Source of the DNA: Arthrobacter sp. V1I7
GTDB taxonomy: Bacteria > Actinomycetota > Actinomycetes > Actinomycetales > Micrococcaceae
Length of the DNA: 64,000 nucleotides
Direction of reading: 5' to 3'
Assembly: GCF_030817015.1 (NCBI RefSeq)
Contig: NZ_JAUSYS010000001.1
Span: 1,984,001-2,048,000, forward strand
Position 1 is the first letter of the stretch, and every line of letters starts with the position of its first letter. The translations under genes were made by a program, and so were the position numbers. The notes under the pieces are model-generated. The model did no database searches. It was not told where the DNA came from and saw nothing but the letters and a program-made list of their open reading frames with translations. This document shows, in pieces, positions 1 to 7,625 of the stretch.

Positions 1-106
1 GTGTCAAGACAGGTGGTTCCACGGATGCCCCGGGGGCAATCGGCGAGCATCATGAACGCAATGTGCACACAATTCAGCAAGCTCACAACAAAGGGAGGAC
101 TCCGCG

Positions 107-796
107 ATGGCACTCAAATCAGCTGAAACTACCCGGCACGGAAGTGGACCTGTCCGGCGGCTCGGCGCGATCGGATTCTGGGGAGGAATCGCGGGCGCCC
201 TTTCGGCCTTCGTGTTGATCGTTTATCCGCCAGCGGTTGTCCCGGAGCAGTTCAGCTACCCGTTCAACGGCGCCGGATTTACCGTTGCCCAGGTGTTTTT
301 TGCCGTGCAGAACGCGACGCAGGTGGCAGTGATCGTGGCGCTGCTGCGGACCCCGGCTGTTGGTTCGTCGCGGCTCGTGCGGGCCGGCCTGTTCACCGGT
401 ATCGCGGGTCTGGCTTTGCTCTCCCTCCTGGAGCTGGTGGTCATCGCAGCCGCGCACTCCGTTTCCGGGGAGCCGCTGTACGACCTGTTCCAGGCGCTCT
501 TTGGAATCCCGACGATGATCACTGGGATCGGACTGGTCCTGGGCGGCATCGGCGTCCTTCGGGTTGGCGCTTGGAAAGGTGCGAAGCGGTTCCTACCGTT
601 GGTATTGGGAGTGTATGTCTTCGTGCCGCTGACTCCAGCCGTCATGGGCCCCCACATTGCGGGCCGGATCGGCATCGGGATCTGGGTGCTGCTCTTTGCC
701 CTCCTCGGCTGGATCCTCTGGCGCGGTGACGGCGCTGGCAGCCGTGATGTCGTGGGCTCGGAGGTGGCCGGCTCAAGCGGGCCCAGGCAGCGGTGA
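107..796 (+). CDS. Polytopic membrane protein of unknown function
   Basis: I do not recognise the family. The 229-residue product has about six hydrophobic segments (roughly residues 23-45, 57-80, 90-115, 130-152, 163-180 and 188-206). A short basic N-terminus and a polar C-terminal tail suggest an inner-membrane protein with both ends in the cytoplasm. The ATG is preceded by a strong GGGAGGA ribosome-binding site at 8-nt spacing, which fixes the start. Its stop codon overlaps a GTG start of the next frame (GTGA at 793-796), so the two were probably co-translated. No catalytic motif is visible, so no function is proposed. Confidence 0.7.
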   Translation: MALKSAETTRHGSGPVRRLGAIGFWGGIAGALSAFVLIVYPPAVVPEQFSYPFNGAGFTVAQVFFAVQNATQVAVIVALLRTPAVGSSRLVRAGLFTGIAGLALLSLLELVVIAAAHSVSGEPLYDLFQALFGIPTMITGIGLVLGGIGVLRVGAWKGAKRFLPLVLGVYVFVPLTPAVMGPHIAGRIGIGIWVLLFALLGWILWRGDGAGSRDVVGSEVAGSSGPRQR

Positions 797-1101
797 GACC
801 TGTCCTGGCACCGGGTGTGGCGGTGGGTGCGCTGCTCGGTTGGGCAGAACATCTGCGGCGAAGCGGCGGCCGTCGTGGATGGCGCCGGCTGGCCCTGCCT
901 CCGCTGCTGTTCGCCGCCGCCCCGCTGGCCATGCCGGGCGCCCTGACATCACTGCAGACCACCGGGATCGGCGGCGGGCGGTTATGGTGCCGCTCATTGG
1001 ACTGGCAGGCGGCTACGCATTGTGCGGGCACGGGCGCGGCTGGACCTGTGGCCGGGGTTGGTCAGTCCGTGGCGCTAAAGGCCATCGATGAGCGGGCCTA
1101 G
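793..1101 (+). pseudogene. Probable frameshifted membrane-protein remnant
   Basis: The GTG overlaps the stop of the preceding membrane-protein gene. The first 60 or so residues contain one hydrophobic stretch (LPPLLFAAAPLAMPG). After about position 975 the sense continues better in another frame, which reads GGAVMVPLIGLAGGYALCG, a second transmembrane-like segment. The annotated frame becomes low-complexity there. I read this as a short two-helix membrane protein broken by a frameshift. It could also be a small intact gene with an unusual tail, and no homologue is recognised. Confidence 0.35.
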
Positions 1102-1178
1102 ACATGACACCGGTGGCTCGGCGCAACATGCAACGTATCCGTCCGAACTACGCGGCCTTCGGTCCGATTGGAGAAACC

Positions 1179-1904
1179 ATGGAAAGCATCCAGCCCTTGC
1201 CCGGCGACCGCAGGGCCGGAGCCTTCGCCTACGCGGCCGGTGCGGTTGGAATAATCACCTTCACCGCATTAGGCCTCATGTACGGCGTGGAAATGTCCAG
1301 ACCCGGACCGCGGCTCTTCGGCCCAATCAGCGACATCGGAAGCGGGCTGTTCAACCTCTTGGCCGTCCCGGTCATCTTGCAGCTCCACAAACGCCTTTCC
1401 CCGTCACACTGGACAGGGCCAGGGCTGGCGGTCGTCGTCGTGCTGTCAGTTGCCGGGGCAACCGGCTCGTTCCTGCTCGTGGCCAAGGTGCTCGGCTTCG
1501 CCGTCGCCACCACGGCGGCAATGCTGGCACTCGCCGCTCAAGCAGTTTGGCTTGTGTCCGCGCACACCAAACTGCTGAGACGCGGCGGCTACCCGCTGCG
1601 GCTTGCCAAACTGGGCAGATTCGTGGGGGCGGCATTCCTTGCCGGAGCTGCGATTGTCGCATTCGGGTTCCTGGTTCCGGGCGGATGGATGCAGTGGACC
1701 GTATTCGGTATCGGCGGACTGATCGGCCTGACAGGTTGGGTGGGCATGCCATTCTGGTTTCTTATGGCGGGCCGGCGGCTCGTCCACAAACGCTCAACAC
1801 CGAGGACTTCACCGACGCCCAAGCCATCGCCCGCATCACCCGAGGCAACTTCCGGCTCGTCCCAGGCGATTCACCCAGATCGAACGAGTCATGAAAGTCA
1901 ATGA
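1179..1904 (+). CDS. Membrane protein with aberrant, transposon-derived C-terminus
   Basis: The start is the ATG with a GGAG box six bases upstream (TTGGAGAAACC). An upstream in-frame ATG at 1104 has no comparable site. Residues 1 to about 205 form around six hydrophobic segments, including FAYAAGAVGIITFTALGLMY near the N-terminus and a WMQWTVFGIGGLIGLTGWVG helix late. The family is not recognised. From about position 1790 the reading frame runs into DNA that, in another frame, encodes the C-terminal part of a TniB-like ATPase. The last 35 or so residues, rich in Ser, Pro and Thr, are therefore probably junk acquired when a mobile element landed at the gene's 3' end. Confidence 0.6.
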   Translation: MESIQPLPGDRRAGAFAYAAGAVGIITFTALGLMYGVEMSRPGPRLFGPISDIGSGLFNLLAVPVILQLHKRLSPSHWTGPGLAVVVVLSVAGATGSFLLVAKVLGFAVATTAAMLALAAQAVWLVSAHTKLLRRGGYPLRLAKLGRFVGAAFLAGAAIVAFGFLVPGGWMQWTVFGIGGLIGLTGWVGMPFWFLMAGRRLVHKRSTPRTSPTPKPSPASPEATSGSSQAIHPDRTSHESQ

Positions 1905-1960
1905 TCCCAGCACGACCACCGACGACGTCGTCGATGAAGCGGGCCACCCGACCCTGGTTC
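1790..1960 (+). pseudogene. 3' remnant of a TniB/IstB-like transposition ATPase
   Basis: Two frames joined near 1868 give DFTDAQAIARITRGNFRLV and then RFTQIERVMKVNDPSTTTDDVVDEA. These match, in order, the C-terminal part of the better-preserved ATPase remnant at 6708-7625 (DFTDAEAIAAVARITNGNFRLI, then LFTQIMRIRDINQLHSITKEVVEA). The piece is too short to act and carries one frameshift. It marks a second, more decayed copy of the same transposon gene, cut off by the IS110 element that begins at about 2033. Confidence 0.65.
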
Positions 1961-2048
1961 ATCAGCGTTCATCGGCATCAGCTAGACCGCCGGGTGGGTG
2001 GCCGGGGTCAGGTGACCTGGTAGCCGGTTCTGATGCTCCTATCGTGTG

Positions 2049-3272
2049 TCAAGCGGTGGCGAGCCAGTTTCTGTAGCGATCGGCGAGTTCGGGCAGCGGC
2101 CGGGCTTTGCGCTCGATATCGGAGATCCGGGCGGGCCACGTGCTTAAGGCTACGGCCACTTGACTGAGGGTGATGTTCTTTTTCGTGCGAATGGCGCGGA
2201 GGTCGGCTTGGACCGTCCTTACTGCTGGGCTGGTAAGGATGCGGTAGATCTCTCGGACGATGGCCCTTTTGAGGCAGCGGATGATTTCCTTCTTGCTCTT
2301 GCCATCCTGTGTGCGGCGCTCGACGTAGGCGCGGGTTTTGGGGTCGTGGCGCATTCGGACGAGTGCGATGCGGTGGAGGGCGGCGTTACCCTGTCTGTCG
2401 CCGCCACGGTTGAGCCGGTGGCGGGTGGTGCGCCCGGAGGACGCCGGGATTGGCGCGGCGCCGCAGAGCGCGGCGAACGACGCTTCGTTGCGGATCCGCT
2501 CTGGGTTGCCGCCCGCGGTCACGACGAGTTGCGCGGCGACCAGGGTCCCGACGCCGTAGACATCCAGCAATGCTGGGTGGTGCGCCTGGACGAGTTCATG
2601 CAATTGCGTCTCGATGCCGGCGACGCGGTCTGAGAGCTCCTGGTGGGCGCAAGCCATCGTCTTCAGGGCCAGCCCGGCGGCGTCTTCAGGGCCGGCCAGA
2701 TCGGATCCAGGACGACTACTGGCCAGACGGCGCAGCAGCGCGTCCGTGTCCAGGTCCCGGTATCTGGCGCGGACCGGTTCTGGAGCGGTGATCAGCAGCC
2801 CTTTAATGGCGTTGGAGATCGAGGTCATGGAGGAGACGAACCGTTTCCGCGCGCCGAGCAGGAATCGGATGGATTCAGCGGCGGTGTTGGTGTCTTTCGG
2901 GATGGAGATGCCACGGCCGGAAAGCACCGTACGGGCAGCTTCGACTGCGTCGACAGGATCTGATTTCCCATTCATCCGGCGCACCTGCCGGGTAGGGCGC
3001 AGGACTTCCAGCACGGTGTGTCCGGCGGACTGAAGGGCCCGGGTCAGGCCGGCGCCGTAGGAGTTGGTGCCCTCGACACCGATCCCCCGGACGGGGCCGG
3101 CTGAGGCTACGGCATCGATGAGCGCGGCATAGCCACGGCTGTCCGCCGTGAACGTCGCGGTGGAGACCACCGCGCCGTTCTCGGTGAGAATGGCAAGGGT
3201 GTGAGTGTCGGTGTGGGTGTCGACCCCGGCGACGCGTCCGGCCGCGTCGACATCCGCTCTCGCGTGTGGCAT
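2049..3272 (-). CDS. IS110-family DEDD transposase with C-terminal Xre-like HTH
   Basis: This recombinase excises and inserts the IS110 element using a RuvC-like DEDD domain and a C-terminal Tnp domain. The first motif, VAGVDTHTDTHTLAI, is seen near residue 15. The conserved transposase_20 block (LLDVYGVGTLVAAQLVVTAG, then GAAPIPASSGRTTRHRLNRG) lies in the second half. A tail of about 45 residues (LRAIRTKKNITLSQVAVAL, then ISDIERKARPLPELADRYRNWL) reads as an Xre-type helix-turn-helix. The start MPHARADVD is chosen because it puts the first catalytic Asp at the usual distance from the N-terminus; the open frame extends upstream to 3386. The gene appears intact at 407 aa. Confidence 0.9.
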   Translation of the reverse strand: MPHARADVDAAGRVAGVDTHTDTHTLAILTENGAVVSTATFTADSRGYAALIDAVASAGPVRGIGVEGTNSYGAGLTRALQSAGHTVLEVLRPTRQVRRMNGKSDPVDAVEAARTVLSGRGISIPKDTNTAAESIRFLLGARKRFVSSMTSISNAIKGLLITAPEPVRARYRDLDTDALLRRLASSRPGSDLAGPEDAAGLALKTMACAHQELSDRVAGIETQLHELVQAHHPALLDVYGVGTLVAAQLVVTAGGNPERIRNEASFAALCGAAPIPASSGRTTRHRLNRGGDRQGNAALHRIALVRMRHDPKTRAYVERRTQDGKSKKEIIRCLKRAIVREIYRILTSPAVRTVQADLRAIRTKKNITLSQVAVALSTWPARISDIERKARPLPELADRYRNWLATA

Positions 3273-3384
3273 ATGGTGTCCTTCCAAGCAACGGTTCGGG
3301 TTGTCACCGTTGGCCCTGTCGGCCGCAGACAGGACGCTGAAGGGACGCGCACCATGGCAGGGCCAACTGGTCATGGGATCGGTC
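3273..3384 (-). ncRNA. Candidate bridge RNA / structured left end of the IS110 element
   Basis: The non-coding segment between the proposed left end and the transposase start holds a perfect 10-bp inverted repeat: GTTGGCCCTG at 3309-3318 pairs with CAGGGCCAAC at 3358-3367. Inside it a smaller hairpin is possible (GTC...GAC around GGCCGCA). IS110-group elements are known to encode a structured bridge RNA here that specifies target and donor DNA. The segment is shorter than the approximately 177-nt RNA of IS621, so the RNA or the element may extend past 3394. A further strong hairpin (GTCCCCC, GAA, GGGGGCC) lies at about 3461-3478. Function is inferred from position and folding potential only. 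Confidence 0.4.
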
Positions 3385-3536
3385 ATGCTCCTATGAGGTC
3401 ATGAACCGGCAGAGCCCACGGCTGGTCCCGGGAACGCAGGACAAATCAGGTCAAGGACAGGTCCCCCGAAGGGGGCCGCCAGTCAAGTATCGGGTCACTG
3501 CATTCCCGGACCCTTCCAGTATCAGCGTCAAGTTTT

Positions 3537-4886
3537 CGGTGTAACTGGTTTTGATTTTATTTCTTGCCGGCGGACAGGCGTCCGTCGAAGGTGACTTCGA
3601 AGGCATTGAGCGCAGCCTTCCAGCGGTTGGACCAGCGTTGTCGGCCCGTCCCGGTGGGGTCCAGACTCATGACCGCCAGATAGACGCATTTGAGCGCGGC
3701 CTGCTCCGTGGGGAAGTGTCCGCGGGCATTCACGGCTCGCCGGATGCGCGCGTTGATGCTCTCTATGGCGTTGGTCGTGCAGATGATGGTGCGGATCTCG
3801 CGGTCGAACTGCAGGAAGGGCACGAATTCGGCCCAGGCGTTGGTCCAGAGCCGGATGATCGCCGGGTAGCGCTTCTCCCACTTCTCGCTGAACTCCACGA
3901 ACCGGTCCAGGGCATCGGATTCCGACGCCGCCGTGTAGACGGGCTTGAGGTCCTTCGCGATCGCGGACCAGTCCTTCTTCGACGCGTAGCGGAACGAGTT
4001 GCGCAAAAGGTGAACAATGCAGGTCTGGGTGATCGTCTGAGGCCAGACGGTGGCGATGGCCTCGGGCAGGCCCTTGAGCCCGTCACAGACCACAATCAGG
4101 CAGTCCTGGGTGCCGCGGTTCTTGATCTCGGACAGGACCCGCAGCCAGTACTTCGCCCCCTCCCCGTCACCGTGCTCGCCGGCCCAGAGCCCAAGGATGT
4201 CACGGGTGCCCTCGCAGGTCACCGCCAGCGCCACGTAGATCGGCCGGTTCGTGACCTGCCCGTCGCGGATCTTCACGTTCACCGCGTCGATGAAGATCAC
4301 CGGATAGACCGGATCCAGCGGCCGGCTCTGCCAGGCCGACAAACCCTCCAAGACCTTCTCCGTGATGGTGGAGATCGTCTGCTTGGAGACCTCCGCGCCG
4401 TAGACCTCGGCCAGGTGGGCGCAGATCTCCCCGTGCGTGAGTCCCTTGGCGGACAGCGAGATGACCAGGTCATCGAGCCCGGACAGGCGGCGCTGCCGCT
4501 TCCTGACCAGCTCCGGGGTGAACGAGCCGTCCCGATCCCGCGGCACCGCGATCTGCACCGGACCGGCCTCGGTCAACAGCTCCTTGGACCGGGTGCCGTT
4601 CCGCGAGTTCCCGCCGCCCCTGCCAGCCGGATCGTGCCGGGCGTAGCCCAGATGGTCCTCCATCTCGCCCTCCAGCGCCGATTCCACGACCATCTTCGTC
4701 AGCCGGGACAGCAGCCCGCCCTCACCGGTCAGCCGCAGGCCTTCCGCACGCGCCCGCTCACTCAGCTGCTGCACCAACTGCTCATCCAGCGCGTCCGCCG
4801 GAGCCGGCGCAACCATGCTCGTCGCAGCAGTCACATCACTAGTCACATCAGTCACGGCAACCTCCTAATTCTCTGGAGTTACACCG
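3537..4886 (-). mobile_element. IS256-family insertion sequence
   Basis: The element contains one complete IS256-type transposase. CGGTGTAACT at 3537-3546 is inverted as AGTTACACCG at 4877-4886, giving at least 10 bp of perfect terminal inverted repeat. The true tips may lie a few bases further out, since AT-rich sequence follows on both sides. On its right the element cuts an IS110-type transposase fragment that resumes at about 4897, so it inserted into an older mobile element. No clear target duplication was found. Confidence 0.8.
3557..4855 (-). CDS. IS256-family (Mutator-type) transposase
   Basis: The 432-aa protein has the layout of IS256 DDE transposases. An N-terminal DNA-binding region includes GEMEDHLGYARHDPAGRGGG. 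The core has VIFIDAVNVKIRDG (first Asp), CLIVVCDGLKGLPEAI (second Asp) and CIVHLLRNSFRYASKKDW. The CTTNAIESINARIRRAVNARG block near the C-terminus carries the catalytic Glu. The start is a GTG with AGGAGG five bases upstream. Length and motifs are complete, so the enzyme is probably active or recently active. Confidence 0.95.
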   Translation of the reverse strand: MTDVTSDVTAATSMVAPAPADALDEQLVQQLSERARAEGLRLTGEGGLLSRLTKMVVESALEGEMEDHLGYARHDPAGRGGGNSRNGTRSKELLTEAGPVQIAVPRDRDGSFTPELVRKRQRRLSGLDDLVISLSAKGLTHGEICAHLAEVYGAEVSKQTISTITEKVLEGLSAWQSRPLDPVYPVIFIDAVNVKIRDGQVTNRPIYVALAVTCEGTRDILGLWAGEHGDGEGAKYWLRVLSEIKNRGTQDCLIVVCDGLKGLPEAIATVWPQTITQTCIVHLLRNSFRYASKKDWSAIAKDLKPVYTAASESDALDRFVEFSEKWEKRYPAIIRLWTNAWAEFVPFLQFDREIRTIICTTNAIESINARIRRAVNARGHFPTEQAALKCVYLAVMSLDPTGTGRQRWSNRWKAALNAFEVTFDGRLSAGKK

Positions 4887-5182
4887 TTTAAATTACAGTC
4901 CCGGTAGCCGAGTGCATTAAGGCGTTTGACGGCGTCGTTTTTGGCTTGGACTGGGTCGCGTCGGGTGAAGATGGTGGCTCCGGGGTCTTGGTAGCACTCC
5001 CCGTAGGCGAGCATGTGCCAGGCGGCGGTGAGGATGGAATGCTGGGTCGCGCCGATGGCTTTCATGCGTCCGTGCCGGGCGATGCGGGGGGAGCAGCTGT
5101 TGGGCCTGCTGGCAATCGGCATTGCCGCGGTGCCCAAGGCTGCCTTGAGGTAGGGGTTGCCCGGCCGGTTGAGCGTGGCCAT
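4887..5182 (-). pseudogene. C-terminal fragment of an IS110/IS116-type transposase
   Basis: The sequence RPGNPYLKAALGTAAMPIAS, followed by GRMKAIGATQHSILTAAWHMLAYGE and DPGATIFTRRDPVQAKNDAVKRLNALGY, is the typical C-terminus of IS110/IS116-group transposases. The N-terminal DEDD domain is absent. The 3' end is replaced at about 4897 by the IS256 tip (NLNGVTPEN is element-derived). This subgroup differs from the intact IS110 at 2049-3272, so at least three insertion events are layered here. Confidence 0.75.
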
Positions 5183-5198
5183 CCGGCGCCCGGCGGGC

Positions 5199-5564
5199 TC
5201 AGGGACGGCGGGCCGCCCAGGCGGTCCGGCTGTCTCGGACCATCAGGTCGGTGCGGCGCAGGAGACCGTCGGAGTCGTCCGCCGTCAAGAGGTAGTCAAG
5301 AGTGGCGAGGTCGTCGGTGGCCAGCCGGCCGTCGACGGCTTTGCGGATACTGCGCACGACGGCGTGCGCGTAGCGGCCGGTGCTTGGCGGTGCCGGGTTC
5401 GCTTCGACGCTGAAGCTGCACTGTTCAGCGATCTCGAATCCGGCGCGCGCCAAGTGCGGCCGCCAGTGCGGGTGCGGGTTCCATCCTGCCTGGTTCATCG
5501 CCTCATCTAAGTTGACCAGCGAAAACCCCGGAAACTCGCGGTTGGACCGACTGTAGTGAGACAA
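5199..5564 (-). pseudogene. C-terminal fragment of a class I SAM-dependent methyltransferase
   Basis: The pattern HLARAGFEIAEQCSFSVEAN, followed by about 60 residues ending LLRRTDLMVRDSRTAWAARRP, resembles the end of actinobacterial class I methyltransferases, which commonly finish with R-x-x-W-x-A-x-R-P. The SAM-binding Rossmann half is missing. The first 20 or so residues (MSHYSRSNREFPGF) come from unrelated DNA that includes half of a palindrome at 5551-5589. It is a truncated remnant between IS debris and that palindrome. The assignment is by pattern recall only. Confidence 0.45.
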
Positions 5565-5589
5565 AATTTCCCGATTTGTCGCACTACAG
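5551..5589. repeat. 15-bp inverted repeat with 9-nt spacer
   Basis: CTGTAGTGAGACAAA at 5551-5565 is mirrored by TTTGTCGCACTACAG at 5575-5589, with one mismatch in 15 and a 9-nt AT-rich spacer. No T-run follows on either strand, so a simple terminator is unlikely. It sits exactly where the truncated methyltransferase ends. A site-specific recombination site, an operator or a mobile-element tip are all possible. Confidence 0.6.
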
Positions 5590-5882
5590 TTGGCCTGTGG
5601 ATCGCAGCGATAAGTAGCGGCGTTTTCGCAGCGCTAAATGTCACCCTTAGGGCCCGTTAGCCGATCCCGGAGAGGGCGCCCGCCCGAGCGTCTGCTTGAT
5701 GAACGGTGTTCGCCCCAGGAGAGGCCGGAATCGGAGCCGTCTACCGCACCGCTGTGTTCTCGCGCCGTCATCGCTTGGATTCGGCCCGAGGCCGACCGCC
5801 GGTGCTCCTGATTGCCCCATCGCTTGTTCGATCGAGTCCCGGACTCTGGTGCTGTTCGGTCCGGCTCGATAGCGTGTAACGC

Positions 5883-6320
5883 ATGGCCATCAAACTTGAG
5901 AACGTCGGCATTACGGTTCGCGACCTGGAAGCGACGATCGCCTTTTTCACCGACCTCGGCCTCACAGTCGTCGGCCGTGACACGGTCAGTGGCGAGTGGA
6001 CCGACATCGCCGTCGGACTCGACGGCAATCATGCCAACATTGCGATGCTCCAAACACCAGACGGTCAAGGTCGCCTGGAGCTGTTCGAGTACATCCACCC
6101 CGAAGCTATCGAGTCGGGACCCACTCGCCCGAACGAGATCGGGATGCACCGCGTCGCCTTCTCAGTCGACGACATCGACAAAGCCCTTGAGATAGCCGCG
6201 AGGCACGGCTGCCGACCGCTACGCGGTGTGGCAACGTACGAGGACGTCTACAAGCTCACCTACGTCCGCGGTCCCAGCGGCATCCTTGTGATGCTCGCCG
6301 AGGAACTGAAGAAGAACTGA
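5883..6320 (+). CDS. VOC (glyoxalase/bleomycin-resistance) superfamily protein
   Basis: The 145-aa product has the two beta-alpha-beta-beta-beta modules of the vicinal oxygen chelate fold. Module one starts KLENVGITVRDLEATIAFFTDLGL, and module two starts HRVAFSVDDIDKALEIAARHGC and ends PSGILVMLAEEL. Likely metal ligands are a Glu in LELFEYIHP and the His in GMHRVAFSV. Such proteins act as lactoylglutathione-lyase-like isomerases, dioxygenases or resistance proteins, and the substrate cannot be told from sequence. It stands alone between mobile-element debris. The ribosome-binding site is weak. Confidence 0.85.
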   Translation: MAIKLENVGITVRDLEATIAFFTDLGLTVVGRDTVSGEWTDIAVGLDGNHANIAMLQTPDGQGRLELFEYIHPEAIESGPTRPNEIGMHRVAFSVDDIDKALEIAARHGCRPLRGVATYEDVYKLTYVRGPSGILVMLAEELKKN

Positions 6321-6707
6321 CGGCCGGATCGCCGCTCGCCCTCGCCGCACCAACCATTCGGCAGCAGATCGGAGACGATCGTCGCGACCCGCTTCGTTGC
6401 CGCAAGCAAATCAGCCATCGCTCCGACGCCCGCGAGCCGGCCGCCCGCCGGGACATTCTGGCCTTCAGCCTTTCCAGCCTGCCCCACTTATCCCTGGCCG
6501 GCTCCATTCCCAAATGACCAGACCGAGAAAATGTCCGGCGAGGGCAGACAAACGGGACACGAACTGGATTAAGCCCTGACAGCTGCTGTCTCGAAAAGCA
6601 AGGCCGGCCAGGAACCTTTGGATGTGCAGCAGCATCGGCTTCGCATCTACACGGAAGACTGAGCCAGCGAGAGGAACGCCCATGCCCGCCAAGGACGAGA
6701 ATGACGA
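6321..6707. other. Non-coding stretch, possible remnant of an upstream transposase gene
   Basis: No convincing frame is visible on either strand. The frames here are short and lack family motifs. In TniA/TniB-type elements a DDE transposase gene normally precedes the ATPase, so this segment may be its decayed 3' end, but nothing in the sequence proves it. Confidence 0.3.
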
Positions 6708-7625
6708 TTGACGCCGCTTCCTGTTCGCGGATCTCGGCGGGATTCCGCGGCACCTCCACCGATCCCGCCCGACACGCCGGCACTTCTTAGCACCAAGGAG
6801 CACCGGCGCTTCACGGAGTTTGCCACCGCGGTGCGCACCAACCGCCACATCGGCGTCTGCTACGGCCCGCCCGGCGTTGGCAAGACCCTTTCAGCACGCG
6901 TTCAGCACGCGGCTACGCCGGCGCGACGGAACGCGACGGAATGGGAACAATGGCAGCGGACCGGTCACACCAACACAGAGCCCATCCCTGCTCGTGTGCT
7001 CAAAGCCAAAACGGCATTCTGGACCCCCACCGTGACCATCAGCCTCTGAGAGATCGACCGGCAACTGCCCCGGACCTGCCAGAGAATCTCCTGGGCAATC
7101 GAATACGCCCGGGAAGGTAACATCGACGTCTTCGAGCACCGCAATTCCCGAGCGTCCGGCCTGACCGAGCTCCTCATCATCGACGAGGCAGACCGTCTCA
7201 AACCTCCAGGGCTTGAGCAGGTCGGGGACTACTGCGACCGTGACACCAGCCGCCTCGGCTTCGCCCACCATTACCGGACCCTCAGGACCGACGACCTCAC
7301 CTTCGTCCTGACGAATCGCTGGCGGGAACTCGGCCTGAGCATCGACCCCCCGGACTTCACCGACGCCGAAGCTATCGCCGCCGTCGCCCGCATCACCAAC
7401 GGCAACTTCCGGCTCATCCAGAGGCTCTTTACCCAGATCATGCGAATCCGCGACATTAACCAGCTCCACAGCATCACGAAGGAAGTCGTCGAAGCCGCCC
7501 GCGAAACTTTGCTCATCGGCACCTGGCCGCGCCGATATCGCCGCTACATCTCCGCCAAATACCGTGGAGAATCAGGTAGCCCAAAACGCAGAATCGCAGC
7601 AAGTGTGATGCCCAGGAGGTTATGA
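6708..7625 (+). pseudogene. TniB/IstB-like AAA+ transposition ATPase, nonsense-disrupted
   Basis: One frame reads through most of an AAA+ ATPase of the kind that partners DDE transposases. It shows Walker A ([16 protein letters not shown]) near residue 50, Walker B (LTELLIIDEADRL), the distal LTNRWRELGLSIDPPDFTDAEAIA segment and NGNFRLIQRLFTQI. An in-frame TGA at 7047-7049 interrupts it. Between DEADRL and HHYRTL about 20 residues seem to be missing compared with intact relatives, judged from memory. The last part, after about 7530, is unrelated sequence. The gene is dead unless read through. Part of its 3' third recurs at 1790-1960. Confidence 0.75.

Larger units (their letters stand above)
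2033..3394 (-). mobile_element. IS110-family insertion sequence, proposed limits
   Basis: A single IS110-type transposase fills the element. The 10-nt sequence ATGCTCCTAT occurs at 2033-2042 and again at 3385-3394. IS110 elements lack ordinary terminal inverted repeats and instead carry a short shared core at each end, so these copies are proposed as the element boundaries. The transposase stop lies only a few bases from the 2033 end, while about 110 bp of non-coding DNA separates the other end from the start codon. That is the layout of IS110-group elements whose guide RNA sits in the left end. The limits are inferred. Confidence 0.6.

Noticed and set aside
3551..4891. 446-codon plus-strand frame opposite the IS256 transposase
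   Set aside because: It is a shadow of the intact transposase; no ribosome-binding site or family pattern.
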